NCBI RefSeq assembly: GCF_014203155.1
Contig: NZ_JACHIK010000018.1
Location: forward strand, 17,304-81,303
Source: Shinella fusca
Lineage (GTDB): Bacteria; Pseudomonadota; Alphaproteobacteria; Rhizobiales; Rhizobiaceae
Length of the DNA stretch: 64,000 nucleotides
Direction of reading: 5' to 3'
The notes under the pieces are model-generated. The model worked only from the letters and a program-made list of their open reading frames with translations. It did no database searches and was not told where the DNA came from. Below, in pieces: positions 32,644 through 41,823 of this stretch (its first letter is position 1; every line of letters begins with the position of its first letter). The translations under genes were made by a program, and so were the position numbers.

Positions 32644-33525
32644 TTACGCATCCCCGCCCGAATGGGCCCAGTCGAAATAGAGGTCCCGCGCCTTGGCGGT
32701 GACGGGGCCGGCTTGCAGGTCGCGGTCGTCGAGGCGGGTGACGGGGACGACCTTGGAATAGTTGCCGGAGGTGAAGATCTCGTCGGCGCCGGCGAAATCG
32801 GCGACCGTCAGCGTCGTTTCGACCACCTCGAAGCCGGCCTCGCGCAGGAGGCCGATGACGCGGCTGCGGGTGATGCCGGCAAGGAAGGTGCGGTTGGCGG
32901 CGGGCGTGAAGACGACGCCGTCCTTCACCATGAAGACGTTGGACGAGGCCGTCTCGGCGACGTTGCCCAGCATGTCGCGCACCAGCGCGTTGTCGAAGCC
33001 GCGCTTCCTCGCCTCCACCAGCATGCGGGCGTTGTTGGGGTAGAGGCAACCGGCCTTGGCGTCCGTCGGCATGCATTCCACCGTCGGGCGGCGGAAGGGC
33101 GAAAGGGTGAGCGAGGAGCCGGCCTTGGCGTCGCCCATCGAGGCCTCGAAGAGGCAGAGCGCGAAGCGGGTCGATTCCGGGTCGGGCGCGACGACGCTGA
33201 ACGAGCCGTGCTCGGCCCAGTACATCGGCTTGATGTAGATCGCCGTCTTTCCGTCGAACTTCTTCACGCCCTCCCAGGCGAGCGCCTCGATCTCCTCGGC
33301 CGCCATCGTCGCCTTGAGGCCGAGCGCCTCGGCGGAGCGGTTGACGCGCCGGCAATGAAGGTCGAGGTCCGGCGAAATGCCGTCGAACCAGCGCCCGCCG
33401 TCGAACACGGTCGAGCCCAGCCACATGGCATGGGAGGTGGGGCCGATGAGCGGCGGATTGCCCGAAATCCATTCGCCGTCCACGAAGGTAAAGGTCGCGG
33501 AACGCGGTGCGGTATCGACTGGCAT
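32644..33525 (-). CDS. ilvE: branched-chain amino acid aminotransferase (class IV PLP enzyme)
   Basis: 293 residues. It carries the final transamination of Leu/Ile/Val synthesis in the cytosol. The class IV signature is NVAETASSNVFMVKDGVVFTP; the PLP lysine is in TDAKAGCLYPNN; TFVDGEWISGNPPLIGPTSHAMWLGSTVFDG is the N-terminal block. ATG 33525 with AAGGAG seven to eight bases upstream is chosen over an in-frame ATG 36 codons earlier. A D-amino acid or aminodeoxychorismate role is less likely given the length and N-terminus. Monocistronic. Confidence 0.88.
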   Translation of the reverse strand: MPVDTAPRSATFTFVDGEWISGNPPLIGPTSHAMWLGSTVFDGGRWFDGISPDLDLHCRRVNRSAEALGLKATMAAEEIEALAWEGVKKFDGKTAIYIKPMYWAEHGSFSVVAPDPESTRFALCLFEASMGDAKAGSSLTLSPFRRPTVECMPTDAKAGCLYPNNARMLVEARKRGFDNALVRDMLGNVAETASSNVFMVKDGVVFTPAANRTFLAGITRSRVIGLLREAGFEVVETTLTVADFAGADEIFTSGNYSKVVPVTRLDDRDLQAGPVTAKARDLYFDWAHSGGDA

Positions 33526-33705
33526 CTTGAAAACTCCTTTCACCGTTCTGGCCGGGCCGGCGGGCCGGTCCGTTCGCAAATGCCTTCCGCCAGCAGGGCC
33601 GGCTTGTCCATTCAAGATGTTGAATGGGTGCATCAGGTCTTATCATGAATGGCGTTCTGGCGGGTCCCCATCCGCCATGCGATAGAAGGGCAAAGGGAGG
33701 CCAGC

Positions 33706-34746
33706 ATGCGCGCGATGTATTACGAAGCCTTCGGGGCGGTGCCGGAAATCCGCACCCTGCCCGATCCGACGCCGGGCGAGGACGGCGTCGTCATCAAGGT
33801 GGAGGCGACGGGGCTCTGCCGCAGCGACTGGCACGGCTGGATGGGGCACGACCCGGATATCCGCCTGCCGCATGTGCCGGGGCACGAGCTTGCCGGCCGC
33901 GTGGTGGCGAAGGGCAAGGCGGTGCGGCGCTTTTACGAGGGCGAGCGGGTGACGGTGCCTTTCGTCTCGGGCTGCGGCCATTGCAGCGAGTGCCGCTCGG
34001 GCAACCAACAGGTCTGCGAGGCGCAGTTCCAGCCGGGCTTTACCCATTGGGGCTCGTTTGCCGAATATGTCGCCATCGACCATGCCGATCACAATCTCGT
34101 GCATCTGCCCGAGGCGATCGATTTTCCCACCGCCGCCAGCCTCGGCTGCCGTTTCGCCACCTCGTTCCGCGCGGTGGTCGACCAGGCGCGGGTGACGGGC
34201 GGGGAATGGGTGGCGGTGCATGGCTGCGGCGGCGTCGGCCTTTCCGCCATCATGATCGCCGCCGCGCTCGGGGCCAATCCGATCGCCATCGATATTTCGG
34301 CCGAGAAGCTGGATTTGGCCCGGAAGATGGGCGCCGTCGCGACGGTCGACGCGCGCGCCGTGGCGGATGTCGCGGAGGCCGTGCGCGAAATCACGGGCGG
34401 CGGGGCACATGCCTCCATCGATGCGCTCGGCTCGCCCGTCACCTGCTTCAACTCGATCAGGAATTTGCGCCGGCGCGGGCGGCATGTGCAGGTCGGGCTG
34501 ATGCTGGCGGACCACGCGACGCCGCAAATCCCCATGGCCCAGGTCATCGGCCACGAACTGGAGATCTACGGCAGCCACGGCATGCAGGCCTGGCGCTACG
34601 ACGCGATGCTTTCGATGATGGAAAGCGGCAGGCTCGCGCCGCAGAAGCTGATCGGGCGGCATATCGGGCTGGAGGAAGCCGTGCCGGCGCTGATGGCGAT
34701 GGACCGGGCGACGGATCTGGGGATCAGCGTGATTACGCGGTTTTGA
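33706..34746 (+). CDS. zinc-dependent alcohol dehydrogenase (MDR family)
   Basis: 346 residues. Catalytic-zinc ligands are Cys in [12 protein letters not shown] and His-Glu in [10 protein letters not shown]. The structural-zinc cluster is [17 protein letters not shown]. The NAD(P) fold has [20 protein letters not shown]. The full MDR layout suggests an NAD-dependent dehydrogenase for a short alcohol or polyol; the substrate is not set. GGGAGG upstream of ATG 33706 fixes the start. It is divergent from ilvE. Confidence 0.9.
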   Translation: MRAMYYEAFGAVPEIRTLPDPTPGEDGVVIKVEATGLCRSDWHGWMGHDPDIRLPHVPGHELAGRVVAKGKAVRRFYEGERVTVPFVSGCGHCSECRSGNQQVCEAQFQPGFTHWGSFAEYVAIDHADHNLVHLPEAIDFPTAASLGCRFATSFRAVVDQARVTGGEWVAVHGCGGVGLSAIMIAAALGANPIAIDISAEKLDLARKMGAVATVDARAVADVAEAVREITGGGAHASIDALGSPVTCFNSIRNLRRRGRHVQVGLMLADHATPQIPMAQVIGHELEIYGSHGMQAWRYDAMLSMMESGRLAPQKLIGRHIGLEEAVPALMAMDRATDLGISVITRF

Positions 34747-34772
34747 GAACGTAGCGGGCTTGCCTTCGGCAT

Positions 34773-34892
34773 ACCCCCCTCTGCCCTGCCGGGCATCTCC
34801 CCCACAAGGGGGGAGATTGAATCGTGGCACTGCTTTGCCCCAAGCTGATCTCCCCCCTTGTGGGGGAGATGCCCGGCAGGGCAGAGGGGGGT
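34773..34892. repeat. family A (RIME-like) repeat, short form
   Basis: About 120 bp with both common arms, between the alcohol dehydrogenase and dehalogenase genes (same direction). Confidence 0.88.
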
Positions 34893-34974
34893 GCCATCGC
34901 ACGCCCTAGCCGATTGACATTCCCGCCCCGATATCCGCCAATCGCGGGCGCCACCAGAGGAGAATACCCCCGCC

Positions 34975-35625
34975 ATGTCCCACGCCGCCTATGTCTTCGA
35001 CGCCTACGGCACGCTGTTCGACGTGCATGCGGCCGTGCGCCGCCATGCGGGGGATGTGGGGCCGAACTACCAGATCTTCTCCGAGATGTGGCGCGCCAAG
35101 CAGCTCGAATATTCCTGGACACGGGCGCTGATGGGGGCCTATGCGGATTTCTGGCAGCTTACCGAACAGGCGCTCGACTATACGTTCCAGCATGTCGGCG
35201 GCGTCGATCCGGCGCTGAGGCAAAAACTGCTTGATGCCTACTGGAAGCTCGACTGCTACCCGGAGGTGCCAGCCGTGCTGAAGGCGCTGAAGAGCCGCGG
35301 CGCGCATATCGCGATCCTCTCCAACGGCTCGCCCGCCATGCTCGCCTCGGCGGTGAGGAACGCCGCGCTCGACACGGTCATCGACGACATCTTCTCCGTC
35401 GACGCGGTGAAGACCTACAAGACCGCCCCCGCCGTCTACGACCTCGTGACGACGAGTTACCGGCTCTATCCGAATGCCGTGTCCTTCCAGTCCTCCAACC
35501 GCTGGGACGTGGCGGGTGCGACGAAGTTCGGCTTCCGCACCGTCTGGATCAACCGCGGCAACATGCCGGATGAATATTTCGATCTCGGGCCGGCGCTGAT
35601 CCTGCCCTCGCTGGAGAGTCTGTAA
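34975..35625 (+). CDS. haloacid dehalogenase, type II (HAD superfamily)
   Basis: 216 residues. HAD motifs in order: Asp9 nucleophile in YVFDAYGTLFDV; SNGS (residues about 115-118); Lys in DAVKTYKTAPAVYD; and SSNRWDVAGATKFGFRTVWINR, the type II L-2-haloacid dehalogenase pattern. It hydrolyses L-2-haloacids to D-2-hydroxyacids, or acts on an unrelated small substrate. GAGGAG-like sequence precedes the ATG. Its TAA stop abuts the ATG of tam, so the two genes form an operon. Confidence 0.9.
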   Translation: MSHAAYVFDAYGTLFDVHAAVRRHAGDVGPNYQIFSEMWRAKQLEYSWTRALMGAYADFWQLTEQALDYTFQHVGGVDPALRQKLLDAYWKLDCYPEVPAVLKALKSRGAHIAILSNGSPAMLASAVRNAALDTVIDDIFSVDAVKTYKTAPAVYDLVTTSYRLYPNAVSFQSSNRWDVAGATKFGFRTVWINRGNMPDEYFDLGPALILPSLESL

Positions 35626-36399
35626 ATGGCCTGGTCTGCCGCGCAATACCTGAAATTCGAAGACGAACGCACGCGGCCGGCCCGCGACCTCCTCGCGCAG
35701 GTGCCGGACGACCTCGTCGCCGGCACGGTCTACGACCTCGGCTGCGGGCCGGGCAATTCGACGGAGCTGCTGGTCAGGCGCTTTCCCGGCCGGGGCGTGC
35801 GCGGTGTCGACAGCGCGGCCGACATGCTGCGCGCCGCCCGCGAGCGGCTGCCGGGCGTCGATTTCGTCGAATGCGACCTTGCCCGCTGGAACCCGCCGGA
35901 GCCCGCCGCCCTGCTCTTCGCCAACGCCGTCTTCCAGTGGCTGCCGGACCATGTGGCGTTGCTCGCGCGGCTGATGGACGGCCTTCGCCCCGGCGGCGTG
36001 CTCGCCGTGCAGATGCCGGACAATCTGAACGAGCCCTCCCACCTCATGATGGAGGAAAGCGCGCTCGCCGGAAATTGGCGCGGGGCCTTTTCCGAGGGGA
36101 CGCCGCGGCGCAAGACCCTCCCCGCCCCCGCCGCCTATTTCGATGCGCTCGGGCCGAAGGCGGCGCGCGTCGATGTGTGGCTCACCGCCTACAACCATCC
36201 GATGGCCGATGCCGGCGCCATCGTCGAATGGGTCAAGGGCACGGGCCTTCGCCCCTATCTCGACCGCATCCCGGCCGAGGAGCGCGACGGCTTTGCCGCC
36301 GACTACGAACGCCGCCTCGCCGCCGCCTACCCGCCGATGGCCGACGGACGGCTGCTGCTGCGCTTCCCGCGGCTGTTCATCGTTGCCGTGAAGGCGTGA
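35626..36399 (+). CDS. tam: trans-aconitate 2-methyltransferase
   Basis: 257 residues. The family start [26 protein letters not shown], the SAM-binding [15 protein letters not shown], the acidic loop [16 protein letters not shown], and [12 protein letters not shown] are diagnostic of Tam. It methylates trans-aconitate, an inhibitor formed from aconitate, with SAM. Cytosolic. It starts directly after the dehalogenase stop codon; the ribosome binding site lies in that gene's end. Confidence 0.93.
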   Translation: MAWSAAQYLKFEDERTRPARDLLAQVPDDLVAGTVYDLGCGPGNSTELLVRRFPGRGVRGVDSAADMLRAARERLPGVDFVECDLARWNPPEPAALLFANAVFQWLPDHVALLARLMDGLRPGGVLAVQMPDNLNEPSHLMMEESALAGNWRGAFSEGTPRRKTLPAPAAYFDALGPKAARVDVWLTAYNHPMADAGAIVEWVKGTGLRPYLDRIPAEERDGFAADYERRLAAAYPPMADGRLLLRFPRLFIVAVKA

Positions 36400-36537
36400 A
36401 GGCCCCTCCCTAAATCCCTCCCCACAAGGGGGAGGGACTTACAGTGCGGCACTCTCAGCGGAAAATTTTGGGAAAAACACGCCCCCAGCCTTTCTCCCCC
36501 CTTGTGGGGGAGATGCCGGCGGGCAGAGAGGGTCTTT
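36400..36537. repeat. family B intergenic palindromic repeat
   Basis: Full copy between convergent tam and the HerA-like gene, with the CCCTAAATCCC left-arm variant and GCCGGCGGGCAG in the right arm. Confidence 0.85.
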
Positions 36538-36544
36538 TAGCCCT

Positions 36545-38119
36545 CTACCGTCGCAAACTTCCGAGGATGCCGCGCACAAGGGCGCGGCCGAGGGAGGAGG
36601 CGACGGTGCGGGCGACGGACTTCATCGCGGCTTCGGCGATCGTCTCGCGCTGGTAGCCGGAGCGGGCCTTGGGCTTTGCGGCGGAAGGCGATGCCGGCTC
36701 CTCGTCGCCGAAGCCGGGCAAGGTCCAGCGGCTGCCGCCGGAGGACGGCTGGCTCGCCTCCTGCGTTGCGGCCTCCTGCTGCGCGGCGGCGGTCTCGGCC
36801 GCCTTCTTGGCGCGCGCCGTCAGGATCTCGTAGGCCGATTCCCGGTCGACATCCTCGTCATAGAGGCCGGCGACGGGGCTGACGCCCATGATCTCCTTGC
36901 GCTCGGCATCCGTGACCGGGCCGAGGCGCGAGGACGGCGGACGGATCAGCGTGCGCTCGACCATGGAGGGCGAGCCCTTGCCTTCGAGCGTGGAGACCAG
37001 CGCCTCGCCGGTGCCGAGATTGGTGATGACCGTGGCGCAGTCGAAATCCGGGTTGGGGCGGAAGGTATCGGCCGCCGTCTTCACCGCCTTCTGCTCGCGC
37101 GGCGTATAGGCGCGAAGCGCATGCTGCACGCGGTTGCCGAGCTGGGCGAGCACCGTTTCCGGTACGTCGAGCGGGTTCTGCGTGACGAAATAGACGCCGA
37201 CGCCCTTGGAGCGGATGAGGCGGACGACCTGCTCGACGCGCTCGATCAGCACCTTCGGCGCCTCGTTGAAGAGCAGGTGCGCCTCGTCGAAGAAGAAGAC
37301 GAGCTTCGGCTTGTCGGGATCGCCCACTTCCGGCAGCACCTCGAAGAGTTCGGAGAGCATCCAGAGCAGGAAGGTGCCGTAGAGGCGCGGGTTCATCATC
37401 AGCTTGTCGGCGGCGAGCACCGAGATTGCCCCGCGCCCGTCGTTCGTCGTGCGCATGATGTCGGAGATCTTCAGCGCCGGCTCGCCGAAGAACTGCTCGG
37501 CGCCCTGCTGCTCGAGGATCAGCAGCTCGCGCTGGATGGAGCCGACCGAGGCCTTGGAGATGAAGCCGAACTGGCTGGAGAGCGCCCCGGCATTCTCGCC
37601 CATGTAGTTGAGCAGCGCCTGGAAATCCTTGAGGTCGAGCAGCGGCAGGCCGCCCTGGTCGGCGATCTTGAAGGCGATGTTGATGACGCCTTCCTGCGCG
37701 TCCGTCGCGTTCATCAGGCGCGAGAGGAGGAGCGGGCCCATCTCGGAGATGGTGGTGCGCACCCGATGGCCCTTCTCGCCGTAGAGGTCCCAGAAGATCA
37801 CCGGGAACTGCTGGAACTCGTAAGGGGTAAGGCCGATCTGGTCGGCGCGCTTCTGAAGGAAATCCTTCGCCTCGCCGATGGCGCCGATGCCGGAAAGGTC
37901 GCCCTTCACGTCGGCGCAGAACACCGGCACGCCGGCATTGGAGAACCCTTCGGCGAGGATCTGCAGCGTCACCGTCTTGCCGGTGCCCGTCGCGCCCGTG
38001 ACGAGGCCGTGCCGGTTGCCGAACTTCAGCTCGAGATACTCGGGCTTGTTGTTCGTGTCGTCCGGCTTGCGGCTCGTGCCGATATAGAGTTTTCCGTCCT
38101 GAAGAATGGGTTCCGCCAC
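36545..38119 (-). CDS. HerA-like helicase/ATPase (DUF853)
   Basis: 524 residues. Walker A is [12 protein letters not shown] (about 42-53) and Walker B is [30 protein letters not shown] and [20 protein letters not shown] are further DUF853 motifs. HerA/FtsK-type ATPases translocate on DNA; the DUF853 branch has no assigned cellular role. The C-terminal 90 residues are Gln/Ala/Ser-rich and then form a helix ([33 protein letters not shown]). It begins with GTG, supported by AAGGAG seven bases upstream. Monocistronic. Confidence 0.92.
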   Translation of the reverse strand: MAEPILQDGKLYIGTSRKPDDTNNKPEYLELKFGNRHGLVTGATGTGKTVTLQILAEGFSNAGVPVFCADVKGDLSGIGAIGEAKDFLQKRADQIGLTPYEFQQFPVIFWDLYGEKGHRVRTTISEMGPLLLSRLMNATDAQEGVINIAFKIADQGGLPLLDLKDFQALLNYMGENAGALSSQFGFISKASVGSIQRELLILEQQGAEQFFGEPALKISDIMRTTNDGRGAISVLAADKLMMNPRLYGTFLLWMLSELFEVLPEVGDPDKPKLVFFFDEAHLLFNEAPKVLIERVEQVVRLIRSKGVGVYFVTQNPLDVPETVLAQLGNRVQHALRAYTPREQKAVKTAADTFRPNPDFDCATVITNLGTGEALVSTLEGKGSPSMVERTLIRPPSSRLGPVTDAERKEIMGVSPVAGLYDEDVDRESAYEILTARAKKAAETAAAQQEAATQEASQPSSGGSRWTLPGFGDEEPASPSAAKPKARSGYQRETIAEAAMKSVARTVASSLGRALVRGILGSLRR

Positions 38120-38308
38120 GTTGAAACTCCTTGGCTGCCGGTCCCTTCACGATTCGCGGCCGGTTGTCGCCCCGGCCATGTTTTCATTGAATCGTCTCAC
38201 GCAGGTTATAAGGATAGTCCGGCGGGCAAACAACACGCTTTCAGGGCCTTGCGGATGAGGCCGCCCGCGTGCCGCACCCGCTTGAGTTTGCCGGGGATTT
38301 CATTTACC

Positions 38309-38324
38309 TTGACGTTAACGTCAA
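38309..38324. promoter_or_regulatory. 16-bp perfect palindrome, likely operator
   Basis: TTGACGTTAACGTCAA lies 19 bases before the start of the next gene, overlapping a TTGAC -35-like element. It resembles the symmetric operators of MerR-type regulators such as LiuR; no candidate regulator is nearby. Confidence 0.55.
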
Positions 38325-38343
38325 TTCGTTCGGAGGATTTTGC

Positions 38344-38733
38344 ATGAACGATCTCGTCACCCGCGTTGCCGATGCCGTCGGCATCGAGCCGGCACTCGCC
38401 GAAAAGGCCATCGGCATGATGCTCGGCTTCCTGCAGCGGGAAGCCGCCGACGGCCCGGTCGCCAAGATGATCGAGGCCATTCCCGGCGCGTCCGACCTCG
38501 TCGCGCAGTATAACGGCGAAGGTGCGGGCGGCGGCCTCCTCGGCGGCCTGATGAACGCCATCGGCGGCGGCGGCGTGATGGCGCTCGGCCAGCAGCTCAT
38601 GAGCCAGGGCCTCGGCATGGGCGAGATCACCGGCCTTGCCAAAGAAACCATGGCCGTCGCCCGCGAACATGCCGGGCCCGACGTGGTCGACGAGGTCGTC
38701 GCCTCGGTGCCGGGGCTCAGCCAGTTCGTCTGA
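38344..38733 (+). CDS. hypothetical protein, DUF2267/DUF2780-like
   Basis: 129 residues from ATG 38344, with GGAGG seven bases upstream. The helical N-terminus (NDLVTRVADAVGIEPALAEKAIGMMLGFLQREA) is followed by a glycine-rich hinge (GAGGGLLGGLMNAIGGGG) and a helical tail. The first part resembles DUF2267-like or DUF2780 domains of small helical proteins with no known reaction. A 16-bp palindrome at its promoter suggests specific regulation. Confidence 0.7.
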   Translation: MNDLVTRVADAVGIEPALAEKAIGMMLGFLQREAADGPVAKMIEAIPGASDLVAQYNGEGAGGGLLGGLMNAIGGGGVMALGQQLMSQGLGMGEITGLAKETMAVAREHAGPDVVDEVVASVPGLSQFV

Positions 38734-38745
38734 TCGGGTGGGCGA

Positions 38746-38885
38746 AGGCCCCTCCCCAACCCCTCCCCACAAGGGGGAGGGACTTACCGTGCAGCACGCC
38801 CGGCGGAAAATTTCGGGCGAGGAGCAAGCCTCTCGTTTTCTCCCCCCTTGTGGGGGAGATGCCCGGCAGGGCAGAGAGGGCCTTT
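38746..38885. repeat. hybrid family B/A repeat
   Basis: The left arm is that of family B, but the right arm has the family A sequence GATGCCCGGCAGGGCAGAG before GAGGGCCTTT. This shows that the two families share and exchange arms. Confidence 0.8.
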
Positions 38886-38886
38886 C

Positions 38887-40041
38887 CTACCGCCGCCGCG
38901 AAAACACCAGCGCGGCGGTGAAAACGGCAAGGCCGAGGCCGACGGAGAGCGGGCCTGCGGTCGGCCCGCCCGCCTCCATGATGGCGCCCGTCAGGCCCGA
39001 GCCGGTGGCGCTTCCCGCCGCGTAGACGAGCGCGAAGGCGGCCGAGCCCGCGACCAGCATCGCGCCGTTGTAGCGTTCGCCGAGCATGGTCAGCGCGCAG
39101 GTATAGAGCGAGAAGACGGCCGCGCCCATCACGGCGAACACCACCAGGATCGCGATTTCCGAGGTCAGCATCGGCAGGACGAGGTAGCTCGCGGCGGCGG
39201 TGCCGACGGCGGCGAGCGCCACCCGTTCGCGCGGCAGCCGGTCGAGCAGCACGCCGATGAAGGGCTGTGCAAGCGCCGTGGGCAGCGCCAGCACCGTCAC
39301 GCTGACGGCGGCGAAGGCCTCGCTGTAGCCCATCTTCACGAAATAGACCGGCATGGCGGAGATCGCCGCGATATCGGCGAAGCCGAAGACGAAGACCATG
39401 CCGACGAGAAGCGGCGCCGCCTTGAAGAAGCGGAAGACATCGGCCGTGGAGGACGGCTCCGGCACCGTCTTCGTGGAGAACATCAGCATGCCCGTCGCGA
39501 AGGCGACGATGGCGAGGTAGACCGCCGTCAGCGCGAAGCCGAGCCCGCCGGCGCTGCCGAAGAGCGGAATGGCGAGCGGCCCGGCGGCGAACCCCGCGCA
39601 GATGCCCATGCCGTAGAGGCCCGAGACGCGGCCGCGCAGCCGGTCCGGGCAGGCGGCGTTGAGCCAGGCTTCGCCGAGCATGAAGATGACGCTGGCGAAG
39701 AAGCCGAGCAGGGAGCGCGCAAGGCTCCAGACCGTGAACGAGGCCGAGGCCGCGAAGGTGGCAAGGCAGAGCGAGCAGATGGCGAGGCTGGCGATGATGA
39801 GCCGGTCGGCGCGCCAGCGCGCGGTGAGCCCGCCGATGAGCAGCGTGGAGGCCCCCATGCCGGCGGCATAGGCGATGGCGTTGACGCCGATCATCGAGGA
39901 GGAGTAGCCGCGCGCCTCCAGCGTCAGCGAGACGAGCGGATAGGTGAGCCCCTGCGCCACCGAAAAGGCGGTCGCGCCGAGCACGACGGCGACAATGGCC
40001 GGCCAGTCCGGCGAAAGGACGGTCGAAGACGAGGTCTGCAT
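38887..40041 (-). CDS. MFS transporter (YcaD/bicyclomycin-like)
   Basis: 384 residues with twelve predicted helices. The family's motif between helices 2 and 3 (GGLTARWRADRLIIASLAI) and RLRGRVSGLYGMGICAGFAAGPL are present. It is similar in style to the MFS gene at 45.8 kb (both have AEAWLNAA / VESWLNAA with a following R-G/A-R), so they belong to the same UPF/YcaD branch. Cargo unknown, probably efflux. GGGAG lies upstream. Confidence 0.88.
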   Translation of the reverse strand: MQTSSSTVLSPDWPAIVAVVLGATAFSVAQGLTYPLVSLTLEARGYSSSMIGVNAIAYAAGMGASTLLIGGLTARWRADRLIIASLAICSLCLATFAASASFTVWSLARSLLGFFASVIFMLGEAWLNAACPDRLRGRVSGLYGMGICAGFAAGPLAIPLFGSAGGLGFALTAVYLAIVAFATGMLMFSTKTVPEPSSTADVFRFFKAAPLLVGMVFVFGFADIAAISAMPVYFVKMGYSEAFAAVSVTVLALPTALAQPFIGVLLDRLPRERVALAAVGTAAASYLVLPMLTSEIAILVVFAVMGAAVFSLYTCALTMLGERYNGAMLVAGSAAFALVYAAGSATGSGLTGAIMEAGGPTAGPLSVGLGLAVFTAALVFSRRR

Positions 40042-40119
40042 GAAGGGCTCCCTGCCGCATCGCAGGGCGGCGCGCGACCATATCTGCAGGAACGCGCCGT
40101 GGGAAGCGCCCTGCCCGCG

Positions 40120-40869
40120 CTAGGCGATGCGCGGATCGGCGCGGAAATCCTCGCGGGAAAAGCCGATGCGGCGCGGCGGGTGATCGCACAGCGCCTGCAC
40201 GCCGAGGGCGGAAAGCCGGATGCGCCAGGTCTGGCGCTCCACCGGCTTCGGCGCGGCGAAGGCCTTCGCCGTCAGCAGCGCCATGTTGGTGCCGCCGGCC
40301 GGATCGCGCACCGAGCGGTAGAGGATGGCGGCAAGGCCTGCCGCACGCGCACCGTCGGCGAGCGACTGGCAGGCGGCGTAGTCGGTCGGGTGGGTCCGCA
40401 GGCCCGCATCCCGGTCGAGCGGCGGGCGGGTGAGGTCGAGCGCTTCTTCCGTCGCGACCGCGGCGGAAAAGGCGGTGTAGTCGGCGGCGTTGGCCGGCAG
40501 CGGCGTTGCGGGCGATTCGGCAAAGAAGAGCAGCCGGTAGAAGGCCATTTCGGCCAGCGCCGTCTCCACCGAGAGCGCCGCATAGTAGACGCCGAGGGTG
40601 CGCCCTGCCCGGCGGAAGCGCGAGCCGTATGGATAGGCCGCGCCGTAGCGGAAGGGCGTGGCGAGCAGGTAGTCGAGCCCGGCGCATTCGGGCGGCAGCA
40701 CGGGCTTGCTCTCTTCGAGGATGTCTTCCAGCAGCGCCTGCTCGTCCAGCGTATCGACGAGCTTCAGCGTCGAGACGCGGTGCTGCGCCTCGACGAAGCG
40801 CCAGACCGGACCCGAAAAGGGCCGCGCCTCAGACGAGAGCGCGGCGGGCGTCCAGATAGGCAAGGACAT
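40120..40869 (-). CDS. RES-domain NAD-degrading toxin
   Basis: 249 residues from ATG 40869; a TTG two codons earlier is possible. The RES domain carries FRYGAAYPYGSRFRRAGRTLGVYYAALSVETALAEMAFYR, which includes the conserved Arg, Tyr and Glu, and Ser in the Y-R-S-V-R-D-P motif. RES toxins deplete NAD+ by phosphorolysis or hydrolysis. It overlaps the Xre/MbcA antitoxin gene by 41 bases, so expression is coupled. Confidence 0.88.
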   Translation of the reverse strand: MSLPIWTPAALSSEARPFSGPVWRFVEAQHRVSTLKLVDTLDEQALLEDILEESKPVLPPECAGLDYLLATPFRYGAAYPYGSRFRRAGRTLGVYYAALSVETALAEMAFYRLLFFAESPATPLPANAADYTAFSAAVATEEALDLTRPPLDRDAGLRTHPTDYAACQSLADGARAAGLAAILYRSVRDPAGGTNMALLTAKAFAAPKPVERQTWRIRLSALGVQALCDHPPRRIGFSREDFRADPRIA

Positions 40870-41203
40870 CGACAAGGCCGGAAATGGAAACGATGCGGTC
40901 GACGGGACGCGCGCCGAGCGCGCTGTTGTCCGCCGTCATCCAGGCGCGCGCGACCGTCTCGTCGCCGCCGGCAATGGCGTCGAGCGAGCGGAAGAGCCGC
41001 ACCAGCAGCACCGCCAACTCGAAGGGCTTCGTGCCGCGCTCCAGCAGCACGTCCTGCCGCTTCAGCCGCGACACCGTCGCCTCGGACACGCCGATGACCG
41101 CCGAGAGGATGCGCGCCGTCAACCCCAGCCGCTCCGCCGCATTGACGGCCGCCTTGGTGAGCACAGTGCCTTCGTCGATTTGGGGTGCGGGTTTGCGGTG
41201 CAT
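40829..41203 (-). CDS. Xre/MbcA/ParS-type antitoxin
   Basis: 124 residues. An HTH region (about 20-55: LGLTARILSAVIGVSEATVSRLKRQ) is followed by the DUF2384 toxin-binding domain (FELAVLLVRLFRSLDAIAGGDETVARAWMTADNSALGARPVD, then an ISGLVDVLAYLDARRA tail). It is the partner of the RES toxin downstream. AAGGAG lies upstream of the ATG, and a near-consensus promoter precedes it. Confidence 0.9.
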   Translation of the reverse strand: MHRKPAPQIDEGTVLTKAAVNAAERLGLTARILSAVIGVSEATVSRLKRQDVLLERGTKPFELAVLLVRLFRSLDAIAGGDETVARAWMTADNSALGARPVDRIVSISGLVDVLAYLDARRALV

Positions 41204-41228
41204 GGGGACGCTCCTTTCACGAGAAAGA

Positions 41229-41256
41229 ATATAGGCTGTATTTTTCTAATGACAAG
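41229..41256 (-). promoter_or_regulatory. predicted promoter of the RES-Xre operon
   Basis: On the minus strand CTTGTC-N16-CTATAT, close to the rhizobial housekeeping consensus CTTGAC-N17-CTATAT. The predicted start is about 20 bases before the antitoxin ATG. Confidence 0.65.
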
Positions 41257-41294
41257 AGCTTGACCGTGAAGGCAAGGCCAAGCAAGTTTCCCGC

Positions 41295-41579
41295 ATGGCG
41301 GGTTATGTCTATATCCTCACCAACCAGAAGCACGGAACGCTCTATATCGGCGTGACGTCCGAGCTTGAGCGCCGCATCTACGAACATCGCGAGGGTCTGA
41401 CGCCCGGCTTTTCATCGCGATACGGATGCGCCCGCCTCGTCTGGTACGAGGAGCACGACAGCATCGGCACGGCCATCCAGCGGGAGAAGTCGCTGAAGCG
41501 GTGGTACCGGCAGTGGAAGATCGACCTGATCGAGGCGATGAACCCGGAGTGGCGGGATTTGTACCTGGAGCTGTGGTGA
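41295..41579 (+). CDS. GIY-YIG endonuclease-superfamily protein (UPF0213)
   Basis: 94 residues, a single GIY-YIG domain. The signature strands are GYVYILTN and TLYIGVT, followed by ELERRIYEHREG with the catalytic-type Arg and IQREKSLKRWYRQWKIDLIE with Glu. Such stand-alone proteins are widespread in alphaproteobacteria; activity is rarely tested. It is divergent from the RES-Xre operon. The ribosome binding site is poor. Confidence 0.88.
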   Translation: MAGYVYILTNQKHGTLYIGVTSELERRIYEHREGLTPGFSSRYGCARLVWYEEHDSIGTAIQREKSLKRWYRQWKIDLIEAMNPEWRDLYLELW

Positions 41580-41580
41580 G

Positions 41581-41768
41581 GGCGTGCCGTGGGGTGTGGA
41601 TCCTCGGGTCAAGCCCGAGGATGACGATAGGAGGGGAGAAGCGGGCAAAAGCGGCGGCGTCGAATGCCGCACCGTCAAACATGCCACAGCACCTGATGGA
41701 CGGGAATCCTTCTCCTCCCCTCCGTCATCCTCGGGCTTGACCCGAGGATCCACGCCCCACGGCACGCC
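41581..41768. repeat. family C inverted pair forming a 188-bp MITE-like unit
   Basis: The first about 55 bases (GGCGTGCCGTGGGGTGTGGA followed by TCCTCGGGTCAAGCCCGAGGATGACG, split here) recur at the right end as a near-perfect reverse complement. About 70 bases of unrelated sequence lie in between. Each end carries its own CCTCGGG...CCCGAGG hairpin. Confidence 0.8.
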
Positions 41769-41801
41769 AAAAAACCCCGGACGCAGGGAGCATCCGGGGT
41801 T
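41769..41801 (-). terminator. rho-independent terminator of the small exported protein gene
   Basis: On the minus strand AACCCCGGA-N11-TCCGGGGTT (9 bp) is followed by six Ts counting the stem end. It starts 23 bases past the stop codon. Confidence 0.85.
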
Positions 41802-41823
41802 CCGGGGAGGTCGGCGCTGAGCG

